Notes: generated by a model not told the origin, from the letters alone. A stretch of 54,417 bases of DNA from Nostoc sp. NMS2 (GCF_017115105.1 NZ_JABXKH010000067.1:1-54417), one strand, 5' to 3'. Counted from the first letter of the stretch, positions 35,660 through 44,369 are shown. A program made the numbers and translations.

Positions 35660-35771
35660 CAATACAGTTCAGTTAAGCCTCTCTTTCTTCTCTCCGCGTT
35701 CTCTGCGTCTTGGCGGTTCGTTAAAAAATTAACTTTGGAACCAGAGTTTTAGCCTTAACCCAAGTATATTG
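35660..35771. repeat. MITE-like element, family B, copy 3
   Basis: 112 bases starting CAATACAGTTCAGTTAAG and ending CCTTAACCCAAGTATATTG, flanked by exact 10-base duplications GTTGCTATCT at 35650-35659 and 35772-35781. It lies between the binding-protein and ATPase genes of the ABC operon. The interior again contains GCGTCTTGGCGGTTCGTTAA. Confidence 0.85.
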
Positions 35772-35828
35772 GTTGCTATCTTGGAAAGTTCTGAATATCT
35801 GAAGGTGACATTCAGAACTTTTTACAGA

Positions 35829-35857
35829 TGCACATATATACATGATGGTTATGTGCA
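35829..35857. promoter_or_regulatory. Inverted half-sites TGCACAT/ATGTGCA, doubtful operator
   Basis: TGCACAT at 35829-35835 and ATGTGCA at 35851-35857, the second followed by AAAA, resemble split halves of the TTGCACACGTGTGCAA palindrome. The 15-base gap is too large for a normal LacI site, so this is weak evidence. The rest of 35772-36098 shows no gene; 35955-36000 contains a CGCCAAGTACGCCAAG repeat. Confidence 0.25.
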
Positions 35858-36098
35858 AAAACTATGTCAATGTATCAAAAGACTCAATTCAGATTGGGGA
35901 GCATCCCAAATGTGCAAGTTTATTTTTATACGGGATTTTGGCTTAGGCCAATAATGAAATAACGAACCGCCAAGTACGCCAAGTACGCCAAGGAAAGAGG
36001 TTTGTACAGGGTTTTTGTACCAATCCTGTGTCTTTTGGCAAAATTGGGATGCTCCCTTCAGATTGACATTATTTTGAATAATTGTAAATTTACAATTA

Positions 36099-37145
36099 TT
36101 ATTTCCAGCCTTTTTCTGTGCTGACATTATCTTTTGTAATCAGCTTAACTGGAATCAAAATGGTAGAATTACTAGGTTTCTTCCCATTTAAAATATCGTT
36201 TCCAACCTGAACTGCTTTTTCGGCCATTCCTCGCGGATTTTGAGTAGCGGTTGCAGCATATAAACTGTCTTTAGCTGCGATCGCAGTGATTGCTTCTGGC
36301 GCACCATCAACCCCGACAATAAAGAAATCTTTACGTTGTGCTTGGTTTGCTGCTAGTTCTGCACCAACTCCACTCGGATCGTTGATGGCAAAAACAGCAT
36401 CAATTTTCGGGAAGGTTGTGAGCAAATCAGTCATAACTCTCAGTCCTCCATCCCGGCTACCTTCTGCATTTTGGTTTTTAGAGAGAATTTTGATATCGGG
36501 ATATTTAGACAGTACACTCTCACAGCCACTAACTCGTTGAATCACCGAGTCTACCGGCGGCCCATTAACTATTACTACATTGCCTTTACCTTTGAGGCGA
36601 TCGGCAATATATTTGCAACTAACTTCTCCAGCTTGAACATTATTAGTAGTGATGGTGGCATCCACACCTCCTTCAGCACCAGTATCTACCGCAATGACAA
36701 TTCTACCTGCAAGTTTAGCTTTTTCAATTGCTGGTTTAATGCCGCTTTTATCAGCAGCATTGACAATAATAATATCAGTATTGGAAGCAGTAAAATTTTC
36801 AATTTGATTGGATTGTTGATTCAAGTCATAGGCACTGGAAACTACAGTCACATTGACATCTTTACCGCCAATTTTTTTTGCTTCCGCCTCAGTTGCTTGT
36901 CCCATAAGGACGAAAAAAGGATTACTTAAATCGCCAACAGTGAAGGCAACCGATCGTAATTTTCCATTCCCAGTGGCAGTTTTAGTCTCAGCACTAGTAT
37001 TTGTAGCAGGTTTTGTATCACTGTTAGTAGCATTGTTATCGGGAGAAGCATTTGTACAGCCGACAACGCTACCACTGATGAAACCTAGTATGCTAGCTGC
37101 GATTACGCGAAGCGTAACACTAGAAGTGAACGCAATTTTTTTCAT
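36099..37145 (-). CDS. ABC sugar/polyol-binding lipoprotein 2 (RbsB/IbpA class)
   Basis: A 348-residue exported binding protein. The signal sequence ends in a lipobox (SGSVVGC-T), so it is a lipoprotein, followed by an Asn/Thr-rich spacer. The periplasmic-binding-protein 4 domain starts LRSVAFTVGDLSNPFFVLMG and includes ENFTASNTDIIIVNAADKSG, DRLKGKGNVVIVNGPP and FAINDPSGVGAELAANQA. It is clearly a paralogue of the gene just upstream (37285-38289). The signal peptide contains a small palindromic repeat product (SVTLRVIA; 37101-37130). It sits between the first binding protein and the ATPase gene on the same strand. Ligand probably a sugar or inositol. Confidence 0.9.
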   Translation of the reverse strand: MKKIAFTSSVTLRVIAASILGFISGSVVGCTNASPDNNATNSDTKPATNTSAETKTATGNGKLRSVAFTVGDLSNPFFVLMGQATEAEAKKIGGKDVNVTVVSSAYDLNQQSNQIENFTASNTDIIIVNAADKSGIKPAIEKAKLAGRIVIAVDTGAEGGVDATITTNNVQAGEVSCKYIADRLKGKGNVVIVNGPPVDSVIQRVSGCESVLSKYPDIKILSKNQNAEGSRDGGLRVMTDLLTTFPKIDAVFAINDPSGVGAELAANQAQRKDFFIVGVDGAPEAITAIAAKDSLYAATATQNPRGMAEKAVQVGNDILNGKKPSNSTILIPVKLITKDNVSTEKGWK

Positions 37146-37221
37146 ATTCCTATATCTCCTAAATCTCTAAAAACAGGGTCAAGTATTGTAACCCTCGTCC
37201 ATCAAGCCTTTCTCTGCGTGT

Positions 37222-37280
37222 TGTAATTACGAATTACGAACTTGTACTGAGCGAAGTCGAAGTATTACGAATTACGAATT
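37222..37280. repeat. STRR tract with nested ACTTGTACTGAGCG unit
   Basis: ATTACGA heptamers split by ACTTGTACTGAGCGAAGTCG and following AAGT, the same arrangement as at 14778 and 44507. It separates the two paralogous binding-protein genes. Confidence 0.8.
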
Positions 37281-37284
37281 ATTC

Positions 37285-38289
37285 TTACCAGCCTTTGTAC
37301 CTGCTAAGATTCTCTCTAGTAACCAAGTTGACTGGAATCAGAATGTTAGGTGACTCAGGTTTTTTACCCTGGATGATATCGTTGCCAATCTGAACTGCTT
37401 TTTCGGCCATCCCTGCCGGATTTTGCGCCGCAGTTGCAGCAAATACACCATCTTTGTCTTCCATTGCTTTGGTTGCATCTGGCGAACCGTCAACCCCAAC
37501 AATAAAAAATTCTTTGCGTTTTGCTTGTCTAGCGGCTAAGTCTGCACCCACGCCGCTTTGATCGTTGGTGGCAAAAACGGCATCAATTTTGGGAAAGGTT
37601 GTGAGCAAATCACTCATCACTCTCAGTCCCCCATCCCTTGTCCCTTCAGCGTTTTGGTCTTTAGAGATGAGTTTGATACCAGGATATTTAGATAATGACT
37701 TTTCACAGCCACCGACTCGTTGATTGATTGAATCCATCGGCGTACCATTGAGGATGACTACACTACCTTGACCTTTGATGCGATCGGCAATATATTGACA
37801 AGCAATCTCACCAGCTTGGGTATTGTTAGAGCTAATCATTGCATCCACGTCTGCATCAACGGCTGAATCTAGTGCAATGACAACCTTACCTGCAAGCCTT
37901 GCTTGATCGATTACCGGTTTAACTCCTTTTTTATCAACAGCACTAAGGATAATTAAATCAGTATTCGCGGCAGTAAAATTTTCAATTTGGTTGCTTTGTT
38001 GGTTCAGATCAAAACCACTAGAAACCGCATTAACTCTAATATTACCCCCGATTTTCTTAGCTTCTGTCTCCGCTCCCTTCTGCACTGCATTATAGAAAGG
38101 GTTTCCCAAATCTCCCAAAGCGACACCAATTGTTTGCAATTTTCTATTTGGACTATTAACTTTAGTCTCTAAACTAGTGTTGGTGGCAGTATTAGTACCA
38201 TTAGTAGCAGAGTTGTCATTTGGAGTGCTATTTGTGCAGCTAACAACAGTGAAACCTAGTATGCCAACTATGAGTAAAATTCTCTTCAT
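37285..38289 (-). CDS. ABC sugar/polyol-binding lipoprotein 1 (RbsB/IbpA class)
   Basis: A 334-residue lipoprotein (lipobox FTVVSC-T at residues 13-18) with an Asn/Thr-rich linker and a periplasmic-binding-protein 4 domain: LQTIGVALGDLGNPFYNAVQ, ENFTAANTDLIILSAVDKKG, DRIKGQGSVVILNGTP and FATNDQSGVGADLAARQA. It is similar to the downstream paralogue through nearly its whole length, so the pair arose by tandem duplication. It is the first gene of the same-strand transport series, so the operon promoter should lie in 38290-38700. Two binding proteins on one importer would widen or tune ligand range. Confidence 0.9.
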   Translation of the reverse strand: MKRILLIVGILGFTVVSCTNSTPNDNSATNGTNTATNTSLETKVNSPNRKLQTIGVALGDLGNPFYNAVQKGAETEAKKIGGNIRVNAVSSGFDLNQQSNQIENFTAANTDLIILSAVDKKGVKPVIDQARLAGKVVIALDSAVDADVDAMISSNNTQAGEIACQYIADRIKGQGSVVILNGTPMDSINQRVGGCEKSLSKYPGIKLISKDQNAEGTRDGGLRVMSDLLTTFPKIDAVFATNDQSGVGADLAARQAKRKEFFIVGVDGSPDATKAMEDKDGVFAATAAQNPAGMAEKAVQIGNDIIQGKKPESPNILIPVNLVTRENLSRYKGW

Positions 38290-39014
38290 ATTCGTCTATT
38301 TCTAACAACAGATTTAATTTTGATAAAGGCCAGCAGAATATTAACTAGGTCTAATAAATTCTGACCTAACTTAGTGACGCTGCTAGCTTTGTCAATATCA
38401 ACTCTTATTAAACGTCTTGTGAACTGACGTGATTTGAGTTGCTAATATTCATTTGACTAAACTAGATGCTTTATTTTTAAAGCAATTTCTTGACGGCTAC
38501 TCTACGTCAGAGAATCACATTAATTTGTTGTAAAAATACTTTTTTAATGTGCCTACAATGAAACTACTTTTTCAGCAAAACTCTAGGAAATGATATTCTT
38601 AAAATTGCAAACTTATACTTGTTTTCTCAGTTTATCCCTCATTAGCACAAAAATAATTTTTCTTTATTGATCTTTACAAAGTAAAGAGAGCTTTTTAATC
38701 TTTACTTTATATCGAAACTCTTGAAATCTCAGCATTTACAAATATTAAGTATTTTTGAGCTTAGGTATAATTCAAAAAACCTAATACTTATATATCCAAG
38801 CCTCATAATCCAGCTTAGAATATGACAGATTTTAGATTTTGGGTAATGGAGTTGAAAGATTCAAGATTTTAAGTTTAAAGCTAGTTTTAGAGCAACTATC
38901 TTTAGGTATATTCAGCTAAAATCTCAAATCCAAAATTGATTGACTGCTAACATCTCCTAGAAAAAGGGGACGTTATTAGCGCACAGCAATAGCCACTTAT
39001 CGAGTATCATCAGT
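38290..39014. other. Intergenic region upstream of the ABC operon
   Basis: 725 AT-rich bases. It should contain the promoter of the binding-protein genes and the end of the inositol oxygenase transcript. I see no gene, no copy of the TGCACACGTGTGCA palindrome and no dispersed repeat. Confidence 0.5.
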
Positions 39015-39911
39015 TTAAAACTTTAACGTCACAGGTAAATATTTAGCCACTAAATCTTCATAGTATGGTCTTAGTTTTTGCCAATCAGGAGGAGTGGGGT
39101 TTTTTGAATACAAATCATAAGGATTGAATAAATTCACCCATTTAAACATTTCTGTATCGTGTTTATCCATCAAATGGTTATATGCGTTTTCACGGTGTTG
39201 AGGATAAAATGAATGATAGCGAAGCATATACAACGCAGGTTCAGGTAAATAGTTTTTCATGATCTGATATAAATACTCATCATGTCCCCATGAAATATGT
39301 ACATTACTTAATCCACAATTCGGCTCGTAAATACCATATTTAGTGTTGTAATTGGGATTATTGTAGTCAGGATTTTCTTTGAAAAATTCCGAGAAAACAA
39401 TTTTATCAGAGAATGCACAACCCACAGGATAAGTATCACCAACAGTAGCCCATTGAGGCTCACCAAATAGACAAAGCACCTTCCCCAGATCGTGAAAGAA
39501 ACCAGTAAGTACCATCCAATCAGGATGACCATCAGCGCGAATGGCTTCTGATGTTTGCAATAAATGCTGTAATTGATCCATGTCTGTATCAGGATCGGAA
39601 TCATCTACTAATTGATTCAAAAATTCAATCGCATCCCAAACAGACATTTCTTTTTTATCAAACTTGAGAAAATTCTTTTCTTTCTCAATTACAAAATTAT
39701 ATGTTTGATTAATGTGATTTAACCGATAAAATTCTTTCACCGTATCTCTAGTAGACGTTTCGTAATTCCTATACTCTTCGGTGGTTTTACCTTCTTTAAC
39801 TATGCTGTCTGGATTGGGATAGCGATTGAGTAAGTCTTCTTCCCACTCTTCTAGCGAATGTAAGGGATTGTATTGAGCTTGTTCGATGGAATTCTTTAAA
39901 ATCTGAGACAT
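39015..39911 (-). CDS. myo-Inositol oxygenase (MIOX)
   Basis: A 298-residue di-iron HD-fold oxygenase that converts myo-inositol and O2 to D-glucuronate. The family signature is nearly complete: [58 protein letters not shown], then DTYPVGCAF. The six iron ligands known from mammalian MIOX have counterparts: His116, His140, Asp141, His210 (SWGHDEY), His233 (RYHSFYP) and Asp266 (FNPYDLYSK). The length fits the eukaryotic enzyme (about 285). The enzyme is typical of animals, plants and fungi and patchy in bacteria. A predicted LacI operator lies 52 bases upstream of the start. The other steps of glucuronate use are encoded within 7 kb. Confidence 0.95.
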   Translation of the reverse strand: MSQILKNSIEQAQYNPLHSLEEWEEDLLNRYPNPDSIVKEGKTTEEYRNYETSTRDTVKEFYRLNHINQTYNFVIEKEKNFLKFDKKEMSVWDAIEFLNQLVDDSDPDTDMDQLQHLLQTSEAIRADGHPDWMVLTGFFHDLGKVLCLFGEPQWATVGDTYPVGCAFSDKIVFSEFFKENPDYNNPNYNTKYGIYEPNCGLSNVHISWGHDEYLYQIMKNYLPEPALYMLRYHSFYPQHRENAYNHLMDKHDTEMFKWVNLFNPYDLYSKNPTPPDWQKLRPYYEDLVAKYLPVTLKF

Positions 39912-39962
39912 ATCTTGTTACTTATCGATATTGATTTTTTTAAATCGGACTTTGGGACTCCA

Positions 39963-39986
39963 TTTTTTGCACACGTGTGCAAAAAA
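39963..39986. promoter_or_regulatory. Predicted LacI operator O1 at the inositol oxygenase promoter
   Basis: A perfect 24-base palindrome with core TTGCACACGTGTGCAA and six A/T on each side. On the minus strand a GATAAT-like -10 lies just upstream, so a bound repressor would cover the transcription start. The same core recurs at 40333 and 41686. Confidence 0.78.
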
Positions 39987-40087
39987 TATTATCGAACAGA
40001 ATTCAGTACTTCGGCTACGCTCAGTAACCATCGCGGGACTGAATCCCGGACTAACGCTCTTTTATTACTCCGAAAAAATAAAATATT

Positions 40088-40215
40088 CGTAGGTTGGGGA
40101 GCCACTGCGTTGTCCGGGTTTCCCGGCTTGAAGCAAGTGGCGTTTGAACTTTAGTGAAACCCCAACAAAATCAGAGATTGTTGGTGTTGGGTTTCGTTCC
40201 TCAACCCAACCTACG
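40088..40215. repeat. MITE-like element between operators
   Basis: 128 bases with inverted ends CGTAGGTTGGG and CCCAACCTACG. The interior carries GTTGGTGTTGGGTTTCGTTCC. A TACTTCGGCTACGCTCAGTA repeat fragment lies just left of it (about 40004-40025). It has no coding capacity and sits between operators O1 and O2. Confidence 0.65.
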
Positions 40216-40332
40216 CCTAAGTTCATCAAAGTCCTTAAAAATAAGGGTGGATGATTTTTATCCCACGAGAGTCATAAAAGAGCGCTAATTGATTTTGAAT
40301 TCTGACTCCTGAATTTTTCTTCAATAATTTAT

Positions 40333-40352
40333 TTTTGCACACGTGTGCAAAA
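40333..40352. promoter_or_regulatory. Predicted LacI operator O2
   Basis: A perfect 20-base palindrome, TTTTGCACACGTGTGCAAAA. Its centre is 368 bases from that of O1, close to a whole number of helical turns (35 at 10.5 bases per turn), which would suit DNA looping. No gene start is next to it. The rest of 39990-40589 holds no gene. Confidence 0.7.
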
Positions 40353-40589
40353 GAGTATGTTAAGTTTCTTTTCTATCTGCATAACTCTGTACAACATACT
40401 TCGTTAAGTGTTTTTTACAATCTATTCGGATCGGGATTAGGCAAAAGATTGATAAAGTACACGAAATGTAGAGCGCAGACTTAAGACCAAGTACTTATGC
40501 GATCTGGGTAGATTTTTCAATAAATAGCGTTATACACACCTGCGTAAAATGCTATGTTAATTTTTCTGTCGGTTTTACCTAGAGGATTC

Positions 40590-40913
40590 TTAATTTGTCA
40601 ATTGTATGGTATGCGAATGCTTGACAATATTAGCCAACTCTTGTAATTGTTTTACTGCTTCTGCACCCTCTAACTTCATTAATTCGCGATCGTCCCATAA
40701 TTCCATCCAAGTAATCCCGTAGTCAGAGACTACAAAACGAATCAGATGCTTTTCTCGCAGGCTAACCATAAATGAAGCACTCTTCATTTGGTTGCCGCAC
40801 GTATAACACGAGGCAGAATACCCACGCCGTTCAAGAATAATTGTCAAGGCTTGTAGGTTCATTACCAAGTCTTGGACGAATTCTTGATGTTGTTGCGCTA
40901 ATCTTAGAAACAC
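40590..40913 (-). CDS. Hypothetical protein with CxxC motif
   Basis: A 107-residue soluble protein, beginning MFLRLAQQHQEFVQDLVMNL, with a central CYTCGNQMK and FVVSDYGITWMELWDD. No membrane segment. It lies between inositol oxygenase and gluconokinase on the same strand, 137 bases below the kinase stop. I do not recognise the family. The single CxxC could bind metal or form a disulfide. Whether it belongs to the pathway cannot be told from sequence. Confidence 0.55.
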   Translation of the reverse strand: MFLRLAQQHQEFVQDLVMNLQALTIILERRGYSASCYTCGNQMKSASFMVSLREKHLIRFVVSDYGITWMELWDDRELMKLEGAEAVKQLQELANIVKHSHTIQLTN

Positions 40914-41050
40914 TAATTTTCTCCTACCACTACAGTTACATGGTTCCTTTTAAAACTTCTTTAGACTTACATGGGACGTATTTAGTTGCCAAAAGTTCAT
41001 GTTTTTTTAAAGACGTGATTAATCTTAATCTTACGGTTTTAACCAATAAG

Positions 41051-41560
41051 CTAAAGTCTCAAAGCGGTTCTAATGTTCTGGACAATGATTTGGGGTGGTT
41101 GTGCAACATCCATAGATATGGTGTCTAATGGCTCCTCAAGAGTATCAAACTGGCTATTGAGAAGTTTTTCGCTCATGTAATGATTGCTACGCTCTTGCAA
41201 GCGTATTTGAATCAACTCATAAGAGCCTTTCAGGTAAACTAGCTTGATGCGATCGCTCTTGGTGTTGGCGCTGCGATCGCTATCCAATACCAAAAATTGC
41301 CGATAGCTGTCTTTTAAAGCCGAACACGCCAGCACGACATTTTTATTTTCTTGCAGCCAGTGTTTTATGGCTGTTTGCAAATCTTGCAACCAAGGCATCC
41401 TGTCAGCTTCACTCAACGCAATACCACGCCGCATTTTCTCAACATTCTCTGGCGAATGGAAAGCATCAGCATCACTAAACTCCCAGCCTAAAGAGTCTGC
41501 TAGCAGTTTTCCTATGGTAGTTTTGCCAGAACCCGATACACCCATGACGATAATAATCAT
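41051..41560 (-). CDS. gntK: Gluconokinase
   Basis: A 169-residue P-loop kinase that phosphorylates D-gluconate to 6-phosphogluconate. The family signature is complete: MGVSGSGKTTIGKLLADSLG, FSDADAFHSPENVEKMRRGI, ALSEADRMPWLQDL and CSALKDSYRQFL. Starting at the ATG at 41560 places the P-loop at the very N-terminus as in the family; a start at 41590 would add ten residues. It is divergent from the LacI gene, with a promoter and operator between them (41648-41699). This gene is the key reason to read the locus as ending in gluconate rather than 2-keto-3-deoxygluconate. Confidence 0.93.
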   Translation of the reverse strand: MIIIVMGVSGSGKTTIGKLLADSLGWEFSDADAFHSPENVEKMRRGIALSEADRMPWLQDLQTAIKHWLQENKNVVLACSALKDSYRQFLVLDSDRSANTKSDRIKLVYLKGSYELIQIRLQERSNHYMSEKLLNSQFDTLEEPLDTISMDVAQPPQIIVQNIRTALRL

Positions 41561-41647
41561 ATTTTTCTGAAGAAAAGTTAAGTTATTCAAACAAAAACAG
41601 AATTCATGACTTCTTTCTATACAAAATTTGAGTTGTATTAAAATCTC

Positions 41648-41675
41648 TTGACAAATAACGATTATTTTCTATAAT
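41648..41675 (+). promoter_or_regulatory. Sigma-70-type promoter of the LacI gene
   Basis: A consensus -35 TTGACA (41648-41653) and a consensus -10 TATAAT (41670-41675) are separated by 16 bases. The predicted start near 41682 lies just before operator O3, so the repressor would shut off its own gene. Confidence 0.75.
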
Positions 41676-41685
41676 ACATACAATA

Positions 41686-41699
41686 TGCACACGTGTGCA
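41686..41699. promoter_or_regulatory. Predicted LacI operator O3 in the gntK-lacI divergent region
   Basis: TGCACACGTGTGCA, the same 14-base perfect palindrome as in O1 and O2, placed 10 bases after the -10 box. It also lies upstream of gntK on the other strand, so it may control both genes. Confidence 0.78.
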
Positions 41700-41721
41700 G
41701 TATTTAAAATCTAAAATAAAA

Positions 41722-42756
41722 ATGAATAAACGAAGAATTTCAATTGAAGATATTGCTCGGAAAGCAGGCGTTTCTCATTCCACAGTTTCGCGGGCTTTGC
41801 GAGATAACGCTCTCATTAGCCCGAAAGTGCGAGAAGAAATTAAACAACTGGCGCAAGAGATGAACTATGTGCCAAATGCTATAGCTCAAAGCTTGCAAAA
41901 TAAACGCACTAATACCATCGGTGTAGTAGTAACTTCCATCGCAGATCCCTTTTTTGCTGAGGTAGTAGAGGGAATTGAGCAGATAGCCAGACCAGCAGGA
42001 TTGAGTGTTTTGTTAAGTGCTTCACACCGAGATTTTGAGCAAGAAATGGCAGCTATTGATACCTTTCATCGCCGGAGAGTAGACGGGATATTAGTAGCCG
42101 ACTCACGAATTAGTAAACAGCATACAAAGCAACTAACCCAAATTGCTGTGCCAACAGTTCTAATTAACAGCCAGACTGAAGATCAATCTGAAATATTTCA
42201 CTCAGTAGCAATAGACGATCGCTTAGGTGCTAGATTAGCCACAGAGCATCTTATAAATCTGGGACATACCGCTATTGGTTATTTGGGTGTAAGCGATCGC
42301 AGCAGGTCGAACCAGCAGCGCCTAGAAGGATATAGAATGGCTCTTGCCGAAGCTGGTCTACCACAAAATCCTGATTGGGTTGCAATCAGTGATGAATATG
42401 ATACCAGAACAAGCGATGTCGCCACAGGACAAAATATGCTATCTAAACTATTGACTGCTGAGGTAACAGGCATCTTTTGTTACAACGATATGGTAGCAGT
42501 TGGCGCTTTATTAGCCTGCCAAGAACTAGGTATTTTAGTACCACGAAATTTAAGTCTGGTTGGATTTGATGGTATTGCTTTAGGTCGTTACGTTACGCCG
42601 GCACTTACAACAGTCAGCCAGCCAATGTTAGAAATTGGTGGCTATGCCATGCAAATGTTACTTGATTTATTAGAAGAAAAAACTGTGGAAAACCGCGTTT
42701 TATCTCCCTTTTTAGTAGAGCGTGGTAGTAGCGCAAAATTAATAAAGTCATTTTAA
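41722..42756 (+). CDS. LacI-family transcriptional regulator of the inositol/uronate genes
   Basis: A 344-residue regulator. The N-terminal helix-turn-helix and hinge are ISIEDIARKAGVSHSTVSRA and NYVPNAIAQSLQNKRTNTIG; the effector domain is periplasmic-binding-protein-like (VVVTSIADPFFAEVVEGIEQ; GIFCYNDMVAVGALLACQEL; LVGFDGIALGRYVTPALTTV). The ATG at 41722 is chosen over the GTG at 41695, which lies inside operator O3. The presence of a LacI-type palindrome at its own and at the oxygenase promoter makes it the probable local repressor. The effector could be inositol, glucuronate or gluconate. The uxaC, dehydrogenase and LarA-family genes follow on the same strand. Confidence 0.92.
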   Translation: MNKRRISIEDIARKAGVSHSTVSRALRDNALISPKVREEIKQLAQEMNYVPNAIAQSLQNKRTNTIGVVVTSIADPFFAEVVEGIEQIARPAGLSVLLSASHRDFEQEMAAIDTFHRRRVDGILVADSRISKQHTKQLTQIAVPTVLINSQTEDQSEIFHSVAIDDRLGARLATEHLINLGHTAIGYLGVSDRSRSNQQRLEGYRMALAEAGLPQNPDWVAISDEYDTRTSDVATGQNMLSKLLTAEVTGIFCYNDMVAVGALLACQELGILVPRNLSLVGFDGIALGRYVTPALTTVSQPMLEIGGYAMQMLLDLLEEKTVENRVLSPFLVERGSSAKLIKSF

Positions 42757-42764
42757 ATCGTGTC

Positions 42765-42883
42765 TAAGTAACTTGGTAGAAATAAACCGAATTATATTAC
42801 GAAACGTAAACAGGCTGAAAGTCATTACTAATGACCAATACTTCGACTACGCTCAGTACAAGTGACAAATGACAAATGATAAT
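42765..42883. repeat. MITE-like element, family A, copy 4 (partial)
   Basis: Begins TAAGTAACTTGG nine bases after the lacI stop and matches the family interior (TATTACGAAACGTAAACAGG, ACTAATGACCAATACTTCG, AGTACAAGTGACAAATGAC). The right end is missing; the last ATGACAAATGATAAT merges with the uxaC start region, creating a spurious upstream ATG at 42869. Confidence 0.7.
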
Positions 42884-44299
42884 ATGTTAACCAAAAAACC
42901 GAGTTTATCTCCCGATCGCTGCTTTTCTTCAGAACCAGTTCAAAGACGACTAGCCCATCAATTTTTTGACAGTATATCTGCGTTACCTCTGGTCTGCCCA
43001 CACGGTCACGTAGATCCAGCCCTGTTAGCTAATCCAGCAGCTAGTTTTGGTTCACCGACCGAATTATTTATTATCCCTGACCACTACATTTTGCGGATGC
43101 TTTATAGTCGGGGTGTACCTCTGGAAGCTTTAGGCATATCTACTCATGATGCACCAATAGAAACTGACCACCGGAAAATCTGGCAATTGTTCGCCGAACA
43201 TTTTTATCTATTTCAAGGTACTCCATCCGGGTTATGGCTCAAAGACGAACTAACTAATGTCTTTGGCGTAAATCAGCTAAACTCTCGCAATGCCGGACAT
43301 ATCTATGATTATCTAGAAAATTTGTTAGCCTTACCTGAGTTTTCCCCTCGTGCTTTATTCAAACGCTTTAACATCGAAGTGCTTTGTACTACCGATGCAG
43401 CCAGTGATAACCTAGAGAATCAGCGATCGCTCCACGAAGAAGGTTTCACTCAAATTAGACCAACTTTTCGACCAGATGCAGTAGTTAACCTAGATGCTCC
43501 TGGTTGGCGGGAAAATCTGACCAAATTGGAAAGCAGTATCGGTAGAGAAATTAGCACTTACAGCACTTTTGTACAAGCTTTAGAAGAACGTCGGGCTTTC
43601 TTTAAAAAAATGGGTGCAACAGCTACCGATCAAGGTGCAGCTACACCTTATACCACACGCCTTTCCGACCAGGAAGCAGAAGCTATCTTTGCTAGAGCAT
43701 TAATCGGCAAACTGAATCCAGGAGATGTAGAGCAGTTTACCGGTCATATATTCATGGAAATGGCTCGGATGAGTGTAGAAGATGGCTTAGTGATGCAAAT
43801 GCATTGTGGTGTTATGCGTAACCATAACCCAGCTTTGTTTGACAGATTTGGGGCTGATAAAGGTGCTGATATTCCCCTCAAAATAGAATGGACTCGAAAT
43901 CTGCGCCCATTGTTGTCAGCTTATGGTAACGATCAGCGCTTCCGCTTAATTATTTTTGGTATGGATGAAAGCACCCTGAGCCGAGAGATGGCTCCACTAG
44001 CTGGTCATTATCCTACTATCTTGCTCGGGCCACCTTGGTGGTTTCATGACAGCGTAAATGGCATGGAACGCTACTTCAATCAGGTAATGGAAACTGCCGG
44101 AATTTATAATACTGCTGGGTTTAATGATGATACCCGCGCTTTCGTTTCTATTCCGGCCCGTCATAATGTTTGGCGGCGCGTAGCTTGTAACTGGTTAGCT
44201 GGATTAGTAACACGGGGATTGGTTGACGAAGAAGAAGGGTATGATATGGCCCGCGCTTTAGCTTACGACCTCGCTAAAAGTGCTTACAAATTGGATTAA
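42884..44299 (+). CDS. uxaC: Glucuronate isomerase
   Basis: A 471-residue amidohydrolase-fold enzyme that isomerises D-glucuronate to D-fructuronate. The family marks include LVCPHGHVDPALLANP (metal-binding His pair), GLWLKDELTNVFG, VLCTTDAASDN, MQMHCGVMRNHNP and LGPPWWFHDSVNGMERY. Escherichia coli UxaC is about the same length (470), which supports the ATG at 42884. The ATG five codons upstream comes from a repeat. It acts on the product of inositol oxygenase; the SDR gene follows 272 bases downstream. Confidence 0.95.
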   Translation: MLTKKPSLSPDRCFSSEPVQRRLAHQFFDSISALPLVCPHGHVDPALLANPAASFGSPTELFIIPDHYILRMLYSRGVPLEALGISTHDAPIETDHRKIWQLFAEHFYLFQGTPSGLWLKDELTNVFGVNQLNSRNAGHIYDYLENLLALPEFSPRALFKRFNIEVLCTTDAASDNLENQRSLHEEGFTQIRPTFRPDAVVNLDAPGWRENLTKLESSIGREISTYSTFVQALEERRAFFKKMGATATDQGAATPYTTRLSDQEAEAIFARALIGKLNPGDVEQFTGHIFMEMARMSVEDGLVMQMHCGVMRNHNPALFDRFGADKGADIPLKIEWTRNLRPLLSAYGNDQRFRLIIFGMDESTLSREMAPLAGHYPTILLGPPWWFHDSVNGMERYFNQVMETAGIYNTAGFNDDTRAFVSIPARHNVWRRVACNWLAGLVTRGLVDEEEGYDMARALAYDLAKSAYKLD

Positions 44300-44369
44300 T
44301 ACAAATAAAGCTATTAGAATTAGCCCTCTCAACGTGACTCGTAAAATAAGATTGTTTTCTCTCAGCGCT

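Noticed and set aside
32998..38289. A plain ribose transport operon
   Set aside because: No ribokinase, rbsD or ribose regulator is present; the locus context points to inositol or a related polyol, so rbs symbols were not given.
42869..42883. Upstream ATG as the uxaC start
   Set aside because: The ATG lies in the tail of a dispersed repeat; the ATG at 42884 gives the family's usual length.
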